Assembly (NCBI GenBank): GCA_933207985.1
Contig: OW240921.1
Coordinates: 118,688,796 to 118,752,795 of the forward strand
Reading direction: 5' to 3'
Length of the DNA: 64,000 nucleotides
From: Pelobates cultripes
Lineage: Eukaryota > Chordata > Amphibia > Anura > Pelobatidae
Below the pieces are notes generated by a model. That model ran no database searches. It worked only from the letters and a program-made list of their open reading frames with translations, and was not told the DNA's origin. The position numbers were made by a program, and so were the translations under genes. Shown here piece by piece: positions 34,331 through 46,240 of this stretch. How positions within the stretch are numbered: position 1 is the first letter of the stretch; every line of letters starts with the position of its first letter.

Positions 34331-34737
34331 AATTAGACATAGCATAGATTATATATGACAAAGTGTTATAATATGAATAAAATGTGTGTGCACTCACAAA
34401 CGGAGAGCTATAGACCCAGCTCTGGTTTGAATCGTTTCTGGGTCCGTGTAGGCGACCCACCTCTATTGCTGATGTGGATCTTATTCTGTGGGTAGAATAA
34501 ATGCACAGACGATTGCGCAGTATTGCTAGTACTAGTAGAGTATACAATAAAAAATCCCAAGTGGGTACTCACAAATATGGAGTCAAAAGGTATGACTCAA
34601 TGGTTAGGCATTGTGCAGATTGGGACTGCACTCCACCATCTGTGGAAAATGAATGCGGGAACCAGGATCAAAGTATAAAAAATACATTTATTATAACAAT
34701 CTATAAAATAAATAAAATAAAATAGGCAGCAAAGTCC

Positions 34738-34900
34738 TTAAGCCGGAACGCGTTTCACCACTAATAGCGTGGCTTCTTCAACAGGGTAGGCAAATTCGAT
34801 GTTCCTGGGTTCCCTGTTGATGTTTAAATACAGTAGAAATTGGCGGGTAGAGAACTGGTGCATGTGTTTCATCACATGTCGCTACCACCCACAGGTAGGA
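34738..34900 (-). mobile_element. Penelope-like element leader with hammerhead-like motif
   Basis: On the minus strand TTGAAGA, then a stem GCCAC...GTGGT with loop GCTATTA, then GAAACGCG occupies 34752-34781 and below. Hammerhead ribozymes, known from Penelope-like retroelements, have the core CUGANGA-stem II-GAAA. Here the first C is U, so the core is decayed. Sequence on both sides ('AACGCGTTTC', 'TGTTTAAATACAG') resembles the leaders of frog repeats of this type. No Penelope RT or GIY-YIG coding sequence is seen nearby. Confidence 0.4.
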
Positions 34901-35404
34901 CGTGTGCGGTCCATGCCTCCCTCTCATACCGCAGCCTGGAGGAATTGAGAGGTGTTTTGATCAAGGTGTTTTTTTCGGCTGCATCTGTTTCATGTCGCGT
35001 TTCTCCCAAATGGAAGTATGAGTCCCAAATACATTTGTCCAAAGATTACATTGTATTCTAAACAATTCTATGTCTGAGTCTTTTATTGTGGGAGCTGGAA
35101 CGAAAATGTCCGTGTGGATCGTTTTAAAACACTGTAAAGTGGCAAAACGCGTACATACGTTTCTTTTTTCATTAGATATTTTAGATTATTGTGTTCACTT
35201 TATGAAACAAAAATTAAAAAAAAAACCTCCTTTAAGCATAACTATAATCTAGCACCTAGTCGTCCTCCAATGAGATCATCAAGACTTATTATCTTAGTCC
35301 AATCAGAAGCTTTTCATAGAGACTCATTGAGGACATATGTTGCAAACGTGGCAATCGCGTCAGTTACCTCCATCCACCAATCAGAATTGCCAGGAAATAG
35401 ATAA

Positions 35405-36921
35405 TTTGTGACCAAAATAATTTTATCTTCCAAACAATCCCGCAGATAAATAGTAAGTATGATTTTTTTATTATATGCAGAGATCCTGTGTGGTTTATTC
35501 ACTGGACATAAGGTTTCTCCCCACTCCTGGTCTGGGAAACTTTATTATTACTGGATATTATTTTTTTCTTATTGTCTTGATTTATTTTCTCTAAGTACGT
35601 TAACCATTTACATGAGCATATAATATGGGTGAAGTATTCAGACAAAGGAAATGGTATTTGCATATTGCAATAAAATATTACAGGACTTCTAAAGAGGAAT
35701 TAAACCATGAGATGTGATGGGTGGGGTTGTATTATTTGGAGTCTGAGTGACGTTTTAGGATAGAATTTTCCTTTGATCATCCGCCTATCAGAGAAGAGAG
35801 CCTTACATTGCGAGCTCTGTGGATGCAACCTGAGTAAGGTCAAAACAATTCTCGTAATCCTTGCCCATGAAGTGCTAATTAGCCATTCTACACAGAGGAA
35901 ATGAGTGTTTGAAGGAAGAAAAAGTATGGCCTTTTGTCCTGTTTTTGATACTTTTCATAGCTTCATGTCCTGATCAGTTAGCTGTACAGCTATAGCTCAG
36001 CATCGTGTGATGCTATGATCGTCTCCAGAACAAAGATCAAAGTAATTTATCAAAAACCATCCAAGCAGAAAGTACAGTGAAATCTTTCTGCCCCCGTGAC
36101 TGAATCTTAGATCATTTTATAGGGAATCTTAGTGAGCAGCAATAGTGACACATATCTAGGGCAAGGTGACCAGTCGCTTGGCCTTGGGGCACGCACTTGG
36201 TCTACTCTAACTCAGAATGACTTAACATGACTTAAAAAGTCAATTTAATGAGCCGGCTTTCTATTTTTTTTCTATATTGATCTTTTTATACATTCTTTTT
36301 TTTGTGAAGGAGAATTTGCTGTAAACTGAGCTTTTGTGTTTATTGCACGACGAGAGAATTTGACTCGGGCTGAACTTTTGTTCCCTAAAATTAGAAACAT
36401 TTTCAGAATTAATTTTTTTTGACAAATTTTGATTTGGTTCAGCAGAATCTCAGAACCACGACTCCAATTCGAGAACGAAATCAGAAGAACAGCACGAAAT
36501 GGCACGAAAATGGGCCAAGTAGGGTTTTTTAAATATATATATATATGTATAGGACAGATAGGAGTATTAGTTCACAGATCACATTTATTAAATATAATCT
36601 ATAAATATACTAATATAGATTATTTCACTGATCCTCCTCTTTTCCCCTCTAGTGGTCACTTCTCATTTGATCTGTGAATAAAATCAACATTTTTTACCCT
36701 CCAATTATCTCTGTTTTTGGTGCCACGAGTGCCACCATGTTCCAAATTGCGTGTTTTGGTTGGTTTGTGATTCGGATACATTTCAGCTCAGAGTTTTGGA
36801 AATTTGTCTGATCACCCAAATTGCAATTCAGACAAAAACTAAGGTTCTAGTCTGGTGTTTATTGTAAATCCTTAATCTAAATGACAAAAGCAAAAACGAT
36901 GCTGTTTCAACATATTAAGAG
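35405..36921. other. No gene recognised
   Basis: AT-rich. There is an ATATATAT microsatellite at about 36530-36548. No domain, RNA or transposon end is supportable. Confidence 0.4.
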
Positions 36922-37140
36922 TTAAAGGAACACTATAGGGTCAGGAACACAAACCTGTAGTTTTTAATCCACCATTTAGGTGGCTTGCCCTCCAAAACTC
37001 ACCTTCTTTCAAGCAGCGCACTGGTCTGCCGGCCCTGGCCCCGCCCCCAATCCGCCTCCTTGGTGACAAAATCAGAATTGCCAATTTTTTGCCAATCCAA
37101 TGCTTTCCCATTGGGATCTCCCATTTGGGGGCTGGAATAA
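36922..37140 (-). mobile_element. T2-like MITE, truncated (minus)
   Basis: Begins TTAAAGGAACACTATAGGG (TTAA 36922-36925), fitting TTAAAGGRR, then 'TCAGGAACACAAACCTG'. The inside has GC-rich 'CCGGCCCTGGCCCCGCC' and 'CCAATCCAATGCTTTCCCAT', shared with 34008-34330. The other end is missing. Confidence 0.65.
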
Positions 37141-39728
37141 CCATCCGGCTAGAATTTAGGCGAAAGAGTTTCATTGAAATAACAATTGCCCTACAGTAGA
37201 GATTTTTTTGGATTCTGAATATCTTTTTCAAGCTGGTTATAATATTGCTAGAAGTTGTTTTTTAGTGGATATACTCCGCAATGTTTTTATGTTTACTGCC
37301 TGATTGCAGCCCTGAGTTTGCTGAGAACCTGATCTCATGCTGAGAACTTTGTTGAAATCCAGAAAGTAATGTTTGTACTTTGGCAACACTTCATTCCAGC
37401 TCTGGATAGATATCGTGGGAGCAGCTGCAGAGAAATTCTACCTGATTGTGAGACGTTTCTCAGCAGGTAAAATTCATGCTATTTATATGTATTTATTTCT
37501 GGGAGTTCGGAAGATCCTTTAATTCTTTATGACAATACTGCATTTGTGGAGCAGTACTTCCAGATACGAGCATTAAACAGAAAGCTGGACGGAGCTAGAC
37601 ACAAATAATCTGCAAATATGTGTCTTACTGCCTCTGCTGTGTGACCTTGTATTTTATTTCAATAAAAAACATTTGTCTTGGCATTGTCTTTCCCAAATCA
37701 CCAGTGTCTGTTATAAATCATGGCGATACTGATAGCTAAACATTACGATGTGTTCCTCATCGTACAGCAGATGATATGTTTATTTACCAGGTGAATAATG
37801 TACGTGAATTTATTCAAAATGCCAGAACCGCAGTAGACTTGGAACCCAACCAATGGCTGTGTGCTAAATTCAATTTATGTCTCTACCCTACTGTCAGTTC
37901 AATAGCTCCTGGCCTTGTAAAGTGAGATAAAACTTAATCAGTCCTGCCGATATTTGTTAATGGCGATACGTCTGATTTCAGCATTCATGACCAAATATAT
38001 GGTTGTCTCAGTAGAGCATGCCAGTAATCAATCACCTCCCTTGCTTGACTTGAAGTAGTAAATATAAATAAATCCTAATCTTATATTCTTGGCTGCAACA
38101 AGATTCATCTACCACCAAAACACCTTGGTTTCACCAGCTAAAGATAGAGTGCATGCTCCATGTTTCAGTTTCAAGTCTCCGGTGATAAATGTCCCATCAC
38201 TGGACGGGTCTGCCCTGGAGCTGGATTAATGTATAGCTCTTGTCTCAAAGAGCAGTTCTCATTTAAAGGATTAAGATTGATTTTTTCCCCCCTTCCCACC
38301 TGAAGATTTAAGGGTCTTATTATCTATATTCAGTGTCAATGGACTCCCTTTTACCTTGAAATGACTCCCCGGGAGAATAAAAATGCCTTAAATTAGATTT
38401 TACGTCTGCTAGAGAGGTCCACCTGAAATGTTTTCAGATAACTCGTTAACCTTGGTTGTAAATTTCTGAAAAAGCACTCATTAGATTATTTTTCATGGTA
38501 GAATGCATTCATAGCCCTGAGAAACAAAACAAAAAAAACAAACCTAACCAAATCTGAATTTATTTGCTCAACCCATGTCTATAAAGTAAAAAAAAAGAAC
38601 AGTTCGGAATTACAATTACCCCAGTATGATGTATAGAAATCTGAGGAAACAATAGTCAGGGCAATATAATTAAACGGTGTCAAATATTTATAATAGAGCA
38701 TGTCTCTACACGTGACACTACAGGTCTACGCTACTAGAGTATTGTCATAATGCTCGTTTTCTACTGTGACATTTCTAATAAGCTCCTTCCAATACCATCA
38801 ATTTCACCTTTATCCTCTGCTATCAAAGCTGTGATTTTTGGAGTTTCAAGTACTTTTACCTGAAAAAGAAATAAAAAAAAGAAAAAAAGAAAAAAGGAGC
38901 AAATTTGAAAAGAAATCTAGGTCGCAGGATAAAAAGTCATATATACAAAAGTTATTTCACTTGCCGGTGCATGGTGTTGTTAAAAGTTAATGCAAAAAAT
39001 CACTCAAGTCTTTTCCTATCTGTAGAAAATTATTGGTTGTGATAATATTAGGCTGTGAAATAAATGACAAGTTATAGAGCTTTGCGATATATTAATATTA
39101 CTTTAGCAGCTGAAGACAATGTTTGACGAACTGATAGTGTGGGGAGAGTACATTTTCCGAGATTCTTACAAAAGATTGTTTAACGTGATGGTATCATTTT
39201 CCCATCTCCTGTCACTGTCTTGTGCCCCTGGACATACAGGTGCATTTAGGAGAGGTGTAGACGACCGCACCATATCATGATCTAACGCCGGGAACGTACT
39301 TTTTATCTCATACCTTTACTTATCACCCGCAAGCCGTAAACAAACACAACCAATATACTGAAATAATACTCGTTACAGAAAAACTATTTTTATAGCAATT
39401 TTGAATGGCACTCTTTTTATAAAATTACCACTGTCTTTGTGTGTTTATTGTGTTTGTACGTGCGAGCATTGACCAACATTCAGGATGGCAAATATGAAGC
39501 GTCGTTTGTTGGTTTACAATGAAGCGGTATAACTCTAGAAATGGTTCATTTACAATATAATCTCTCTCTTACATTGTGTTTGGATGTTCCTGGTGTAACC
39601 CTGTGGACATGAGTGGATACTAGTTAACAGAAATAAGCCCTTAATCTATTAAAAGAATCAGGTTCGCTTCATTATTACAAGAATACACAGATTTATCTCT
39701 TAGACATTCATTTATACAAATAAGATAC
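37141..39728. other. Unique sequence, no gene recognised
   Basis: No frame over 60 codons with a domain. A purine run lies at 38861-38896. About 37690-38480 is free of repeat signatures and could be conserved non-coding DNA, but this cannot be judged without comparison. Confidence 0.3.
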
Positions 39729-40238
39729 TGTCACGAGGTAAAACCCCGGCACGCAGAGTTTAGGATAGCAAGGAAATAGACAAAGGAAATAAATGTATTA
39801 TAAGGCCCTTGAGTTGCCAAACTTAACTTTAGACAGAGAGAAAAGTGTAGTTGAAATACAAGCTGAGGTCAAGGTAATGGAGAGACAGCAAAAACGAGAA
39901 CTAGCCAGAGTCAGGTACATGGTAATTAGTCAAACAGGCAAACAAGACAGGAAAGGGTTAAAGAGGAAATGCAGGGTCATAAACTAAGCCATGGTCAGTA
40001 CCAGAATATTCCACGGAATCAAGGAACGCACTAAAGGGTACTGAAAACGGAAACCATAATAGGACACAGTGGATTGGACCAGGAAAGCTTAAATACCTCT
40101 ATGTTAATTTTGATTGGTCCACGTCATGCCTCCGACCCCCAAAAGATGCGTGAATGGGGGCCTCGAAACGATATGGACCAATGGGAGCCGGAAGTGATAT
40201 GTGGCTCCCATTTCTTCTTTAAGAACGTGCTCGTGACA
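39729..40238. mobile_element. TG...CA-bounded 510 bp repeat (solo-LTR-like)
   Basis: Starts TGTCACGAGGTAAAACC and ends GTGCTCGTGACA, so the outer 9 bases are inverted repeats (TGTCACGAG/CTCGTGACA), as in LTRs beginning TG and ending CA. No 4-6 bp flanking duplication is evident (GATAC versus AAAGC). Alternatively this is a DNA transposon. A splice-donor-like CCAGGTAAGTAATG follows at about 40343. No coding sequence is inside. Confidence 0.4.
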
Positions 40239-40388
40239 AAAGCAGCGTTGTTAACTGTACTACTACCCTTTATAATAGTCGGCGCACGCAGCCCGCTTGG
40301 AGGCAGAAAATGATTGAGCCGCACGTGTCTGGAGCGGAGGACCAGGTAAGTAATGCTACGGATACCAACTCTGATAATTCTATCATAT

Positions 40389-40546
40389 TTCACAGGCAGA
40401 GTTATTCCATATAATTCATTCAAGCAGAATTTCAAATTCTAGGCCAAAGGAGATGAACTGAAAGCATAGCTGACATTGTTCAATTCAGTTATTTTATCCT
40501 TACATGTGAAATTCACTTTGAATTCTCACTTTACTGAATAAGCTGT
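40389..40546. mobile_element. Palindromic MITE of the 'ATTCACTAAA' family
   Basis: Left part 'GAGTTATTCCATATAATTCA', 'CAGAATTTCAAATTCTAGGC'. Right part 'GTGAAATTCACTTTGAATTC' and 'TCACTTTACTGAATAAGC', roughly inverted. The central 'GAACTGAAAGCATAGCTGAC' matches the centre of the other copies. Confidence 0.55.
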
Positions 40547-40670
40547 TAGTGTTTCAATACCTGTAACACTGTATCAGTGCTGTATCATTGCTTTATAACA
40601 GATTATTTATTAGAACCCAGGGGGGTGGAGCCGAATGCCGACCTTGATGGCCGCATAAACCAGGAGCTCC

Positions 40671-41740
40671 GTGTCAGGTGGATCGAAAGAGAGTGCTCAA
40701 CTCGACATAACAAGCACAGAAAGCGGGTGTGAGTTACCTGCAATGATGTCCCACCACAAAAGTAAGAGCAAGGGGGACAGAGCTACCTTCTTTACAGCAA
40801 GAAATCAGCACAAACCGCCAATACTTCAAGAAGGCCCCCAAGATGGCGGCCACGAGTCTGGAGACAGCCAGGACTCCTGTTCCCTGCTACCTCCCTCACA
40901 GGACAGAGATGGCCACTTAACGCCTGCTATTTTACAGAAAATGCTGGATGCCCAATCCAGAAAACTACTATCTCAATTCCAAGCTTCCATATCTGACCTA
41001 AAGAGGGAGCTTCAAGACATTGGTGACAGAACGGCACACTTGGAGACCAAAATGGAAGATCAGGCCACCTCACACAATTCTCTTGTGACTAAAATACAAC
41101 AAATAGAAACCCAACTGGTAACTCATGATCATAAACTTACAGATCTCGAAGACCATTTCCACAGGAACAATTTGAGGCTCAGAATCCACATTGCTGGGAC
41201 AACTGCAGGCATTCGACAGCAGGCCATTTCCAAAGCTTATGCCTCGACATCCCTGTCAAGATGTTCTTATTGGAACAAATACACAGGGTGGCAAAAGAGC
41301 CCACTGCTCCGAGCCCACTATCACCACATCAAGGAAGAGATCCTGAGGTGTCAGCAGAACTGTCAAAATGCTAGCAGAAGCCTTCAGGGATATGCAAATA
41401 TTTGCAGACATTTCCCCGTCTACCCTGGCTGCGAGAAGGAACTTCGGCCAAGTAACCACGGCCCTGAGGCAACACCAAATTCTACCCAAGAGGGGTTTTC
41501 CTACCCGGCTATTGTTAACCCGAAATGGGCTGATGACACCCATTCTTACCCCAGATGAGGGCCTGCAACTTTTAAGAAAGTGGGACAAACTGTCCGCAAA
41601 CACCCCCGCAATAGCGAAGGATCTACAGCTGATATTCCGGCTGAATGGAAACGGCCGCGGCGCTAACTGGAACCAATCCACACACTTTCGAAGCTGCCAA
41701 AAGTTCTCTATTTACCGATGAATTCCCCTTATCCCCATTC
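40671..41740 (+). pseudogene. L1-clade ORF1 (RNA-binding chaperone), frameshifted
   Basis: The first frame (40671-41558) gives a polar N-terminus, then a coiled coil (about residues 90-155, 'LLSQFQASISDLKREL...', 'KIQQIETQLVTHDHKL'), then 'LEDHFHRNNLRLRIHIAG', which corresponds to the LEDRSRRNNLRIRGIPE start of the L1 ORF1 RRM. The C-terminal domain is split over frames: 'HYHHIKEEILR' in the first and 'MQIFADISPSTLAARR', 'ALRQHQILPKRGFPTRL' in another (41368-41721). L1 ORF1 proteins trimerise through the coiled coil and bind element RNA. This copy cannot make the full protein. Confidence 0.82.
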
Positions 41741-42149
41741 GAAAGTAGACAGTCAACTGAATATACTTACCAAAATTTGGACTTCAGGCACTGCGATAGT
41801 GCAATGTTTCTGTCCTTTATAGAAAGAGCTATGCAGCAAGTAACAAGCGATAGCAGTGAACTACGAAGAGACACAACCACATGGTTGTTTGCATAGAAAA
41901 GCCAAAAAGAAAAGTCGAACTGGCTGCACACACACCCAGACATTGAGCTTACCGCACAAGGTTATGGCATACAAATCTTTCCCAGTCAGATGCGAAGGTA
42001 CCCGGAGTGATAGTTGTGGACTACACAAGCATATGGCTGAAAACTGGAAGTAACATAGAACTGTCCGTACACACAACCAGCCATCAAGCTTACTATATGT
42101 GGCTCGTGGACTTCCAAATATCTCCCACCCAGATACGGATGTATCCAGA

Positions 42150-42870
42150 GGCCGGAGAGCCTGCGCAACATACTATGTGACGGACAGGGACATTTGCCCC
42201 ATCAAAACGGCACGCTCTCTACCGGGAGATCAGACGGCTGAAAGGGGACATTGTGTGCTTGCAAGAAACACACTTTCGGGAAACTGAACCCTGCCGTTAC
42301 GGGATCAAACAATTCCCTTACCAATTCCATGCCACTTCTGATACAAAATCTAAAGGAGTGTCTGCCTTATTTAGTAACCAACTGTAATTTTCCTTAATTA
42401 AGAAACTAGCGGACCCAAAGGGAAGGTTCTTAATCATTGTGGCAGTGATCAACGAGGTCAATTACACAATAGCAAACATTTATGCCCCTGACGATAACCA
42501 GAAAAAACCTTTTTAACTATGGTTCTCTCTAAAATTGCAGGTGACTTTAACTGCATTCCAGAGTAAAAACACTGACACAATTGGCAAGGCAGTTGACCTT
42601 ACTCTATAACTCATATAACCTCTACGATGTTTGGAGGTCGCACAACCCAACAGACAAGGCTTATACCTATTACTCCTCCGTACATAACTGCTACACAAGG
42701 ATAGATAGATTCTATGTTAAGGGCACGCACCTTGAGCAAGTCACAGACTGCGAGATAGGGGACATCGTCCAGTCCGACCATGCCCCAGTTACACTCACAC
42801 TATTAGACAGATTTTCCTTTAAAAACAAGCCCCCATGGCGACTGAACAAATCTTTCCTCTAAAACCATCA
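42150..42870 (+). pseudogene. L1-clade ORF2 endonuclease domain, broken
   Basis: Apurinic-type endonuclease that nicks target DNA. Motifs in order are 'YREIRRLKGDIVCLQETHF' (about 42220-42278, with the catalytic glutamate in QET), 'NYTIANIYAPDD' (about 42460), 'GDFNCIPE' (about 42540), 'RIDRFYV' (about 42700) and 'GDIVQSDHAPVTL' (about 42760, with the catalytic SDH). Stops and frameshifts lie at about 42386, 42513 and 42560, so the motifs are spread over several frames. Identification is firm from motif order. Confidence 0.82.
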
Positions 42871-43499
42871 ATACTTTCAAACAGGGTCAAGTGAGATATC
42901 TCAATATTTCTCCACGAATAGCACACCGGAGGTGACAATAGATACAGTTTGGCTAGCTCATAAAGCGGTCGTGAGGGGACTGTTTATCAACAGTTGACGG
43001 CTCATGTCAAAAAGACATCCCTTACTAAATTATCGAAATGGGAAGAAAGGCTACAACACTTGAACACGACAAATCAATCCAAACTCACTAAGGACCTTAG
43101 ACGGGAAATACTACAGACCCAAAATAAGATCCAAGAAGCACACGCGCAACATACTAGCTTCCTCTTAAAAAGATGAAAGCTATCCCACTACACACAAGGA
43201 AATAGAGCAGGGAAGAAATTGGCATCCGCACTTAAATATATCCAAGCTTGATCCAAAATCCCATATATTCAAACCGAGGCTGGCGCCAAAGTAATTTCCC
43301 CGGCAGCTATCAGCAATGAGTTTGCTACATTCTATGGCACACTGTATAATATACAAATAGACGAACACCGACACCATACTACTGTGCACGAATCCACATT
43401 ATATCTAGAGCAAATACAAACACCAACACTCTGTCACACTCACAGTGAGCTATTATCAGAACGAATCACAATGGAAGAATATGAGACATCTTTTCGTGG

Positions 43500-44280
43500 C
43501 CTCCCAGCCAACAAGACGCTGGGCCCAGACAGCCTATCAAACATTTATTACAAGCAATTTTGAAAAAAAAACCTTGCCCCTTACCTGCTCCAATTATTTA
43601 CCAATGCAATTCAAAACGCCAAGCTTCCCCAAGACATGATCACCGCCACAGTGATCACCCTCCCCAAACCAAAAAAAACCCCAACACAATGCAAAAACTT
43701 CAGGCCCATATCTTTGCTAAACTCAGACGCCAAATTGTTCGCTAACATCATAGCCAATAGGATGTCTGAGGCTCTCAAAACATTAATACATTTAGACCGG
43801 TCCGGATTTTTGAAGGGTAGACAAGGGACACATAACATGAGGAGAGTACTAGACATTATGTATGCAATGAAAAAATAAGGGACAAAGGGGCTCCTGCATT
43901 CCCTTGAGGCAGAAAAGGCGTTTGAACGCTTGAACTGGAATTTCCTAGAGGAAGTACTAAGGAAATATAAATTTCCCGATCCCTTCCTCTTTGCATTTCG
44001 AGCACTATACAATATGCCTACCTCCAAAGTGCAGAACTTGACGCTCTCTCCCGCACTCACAGACACCCTAAGGGAATACAGCAAATTCTCGTACTACAAG
44101 CTCAATACCACCAAAACACAGGCCATGCCACTTAATCTGGACTATACGACCATACAACGCCTCAAACTTAAATATGACTTTGACTGAAGAGAAAACCACA
44201 TACTTTATCTGGGAATAAAATTAACTAAAAATCCAAGCGATCTCGTTAAAGCCAACTATTCGAAATTAGCCTCAGAGTTT
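43500..44280 (+). pseudogene. L1-clade ORF2 reverse transcriptase, active site deleted
   Basis: Visible: 'NFRPISLLNSDAKLFANIIA' (about 43698), 'RSGFLKGRQGTHNMRRVLD' (about 43798), motif A as 'LEAEKAFERLNW' (about 43902, where LDAEKAFDRV is usual), then 'RALYNMPTSKVQNLTLSP'. The sequence then jumps to 'SYYKLNTTKTQAMPL', which in intact elements follows the YADD box. Some 75 codons with the QGCPLSP and YADD motifs are missing. A stop at about 43876 and another near 44185 add to the damage. Confidence 0.82.
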
Positions 44281-45019
44281 CGTTCCAGCATGGATAAATG
44301 GAAAGACAAATTCCTTTCATGGCTGGGCCACACTGCAGCCTTTTTCATCCAAGAGACCCTTTTTCACCCAACTACAACTACAACTACACATAGACAGATT
44401 CATTACAGGCCACCGACGGTCTCGTATCCAAAGTCCACGGCCACCAGCAAACTGGGGGACGGGGGAGTTGGCAGACATGACATTCATGCTTACTATGTAG
44501 CTACACTTCTCAATCATGCCATAGGGGCTCAGGACACAAAACTTAGACCCCCTTGGGTAGACATTGAATCACGTTGGTCCCTGCCCGAGGGGTTATCCTA
44601 TTTACTCTGGTTACCCAGAACACTGCGTCCAAAAATGCGTCTACAACTGTGATGCTAAAAGCTAGGGATGTCCATAAACACAAATTTACATCCTGGAGCC
44701 CAAACTCGTTGGCCAACCCACTAAGATGCTTTAAACACTTCATTTCCACTTTTGACAGTAGAGGGTGTGAAAGCAGGGGACTCACATTTCTACACCAAAT
44801 CTGGAGCGGAAACGAACTGATACCATATTCCCACCTCAGGTCAACATATGACCTGCCCCACACAGGATATTTTCTATATCTACAATTACAGTTCCTTTTA
44901 AAGAAAGCAAAAGCAAACACGATCTCCTGCCCTGTCCACGATGTCAAGATGTGCACAGGCACTCTACCAAAAAAAAAACTTATATCAGTCTCCTATGACA
45001 CGATAACATGGGACACTAG

Positions 45020-45555
45020 ACATCCCATATCCCATACCCAAATACATGAAAGAGTGGGAGAGGGACTTGGGAAATGAGATTTCTGCTGACTCTTGGTCGA
45101 AAGCCTTTAAAACACATCGACCGTATACTAGGTGCACTTCTCATGTCGAACTAATAAGAAAGATAGCAACCAGATGGTACCTAGAACCGGCATGCTTAGC
45201 TTGCATGTTCCCAACTGCATCTGATAGATGCTGGAGATGCGCCACAGCGAAGGGAACCATGATGCATATCTGGTGGGAGTGCTTAGTGATTAAACCATTT
45301 TGGGAGATGACAGCAACCCTGATCTCAGGAGTAATAAAAAAAACAACTACGATGTCCGTCGAATATTTTCTGCTGTTTATGTTTCCAGATGATCTCACGA
45401 AGCTACAAGGGATCTTAACTTTCCATATGCTGGTAGCAGCGAATTTATTGTTAGCAAGTGGTTGGAAATCCTCCACAGCTCCCAGCAGAGGAGAAGTGGT
45501 GCAACAAGTATCTAGCAACGATAGATATGAAAAGATTGCCCATATACAGGTCTAA
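45020..45555 (+). pseudogene. L1-clade ORF2 C-terminal domain
   Basis: 'PKYMKEWERDLGNEISADSW' and, downstream, 'DRCWRCATAKGTMMHIWWEC' (about 45220-45283) show the conserved CWRC...HIWWEC cysteine/histidine motif that ends L1-clade ORF2. It is important for RNA binding in active elements. The frame is open to 45555 and is followed by a degenerate 3' region. Confidence 0.82.
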
Positions 45556-46240
45556 CATAAAAATAGCTGCATGGGAAGGATGGGTTGGATGCCACAAAGT
45601 AACTATCCACGATAACTTCACAAACGCAGACCCATTAAGAGTAGCACTGCATCATGACGTGACCAGGGGCAGATCATGGGTCCGTCCCCCTTTTGTTCCT
45701 GCTCACGTGATACTAACCCATTCAGTCTGAAAGCAACACTACTGATCGTCAACTCCACCTCTATACCCTACATCAGTAATGTGTCTTCTCCTGTCTCGCT
45801 CTCTCTTCTTCTTCCTTTCTTATTTGAACTAACTCTCACTACTTGTAGTCCAGCCTGGAGCTGGGAAATATTCAAAAAACCCAGTATCCTATAAGAAGTT
45901 GTTCAGGAAGGGATCTAACATAAAAGTATGGCGTTATTTTGTTATTATTATTATCTTGTAACTGACCAGACCAGCTTAAGGTGGCAGTTGGCTCGCAGAC
46001 CTGGCTATAAATAACCCAAGAAGATAAACGCCTACCAGTTAAGAGTGCTTTTTACATTCCGCACAAATTGTACACCGATCCGCTGGTGCATAATGTATGT
46101 ATGTTTTTTGATTCAACCTTTTTCCTGGACACTCGTACACAAGGTATTTCCCTGTGTTAACACTGTAGTAACTATTCTCATCTGTCAAACCTGTGTATAC
46201 ATGTTTTACCGGAAAAATAAATAAATTTAAAAAAAAGGAA

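Larger units (their letters stand above)
40612..46240 (+). mobile_element. L1/Tx1-clade LINE, near full length, inactivated
   Basis: Starts with a short leader ('GGGGGTGGAGCCGAATGCCG'), followed by ORF1 (coiled-coil RNA-binding protein), ORF2 (endonuclease, reverse transcriptase, C-terminal cysteine/histidine domain) and a 3' region ending in an A-rich tail (AAATAAATAAATTTAAAAAA, about 46216-46236). Order and motifs are those of L1-clade LINEs. Many stops and frameshifts, and an in-element deletion that removes the RT active site, make it dead. No clear target duplication was found. Confidence 0.88.
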
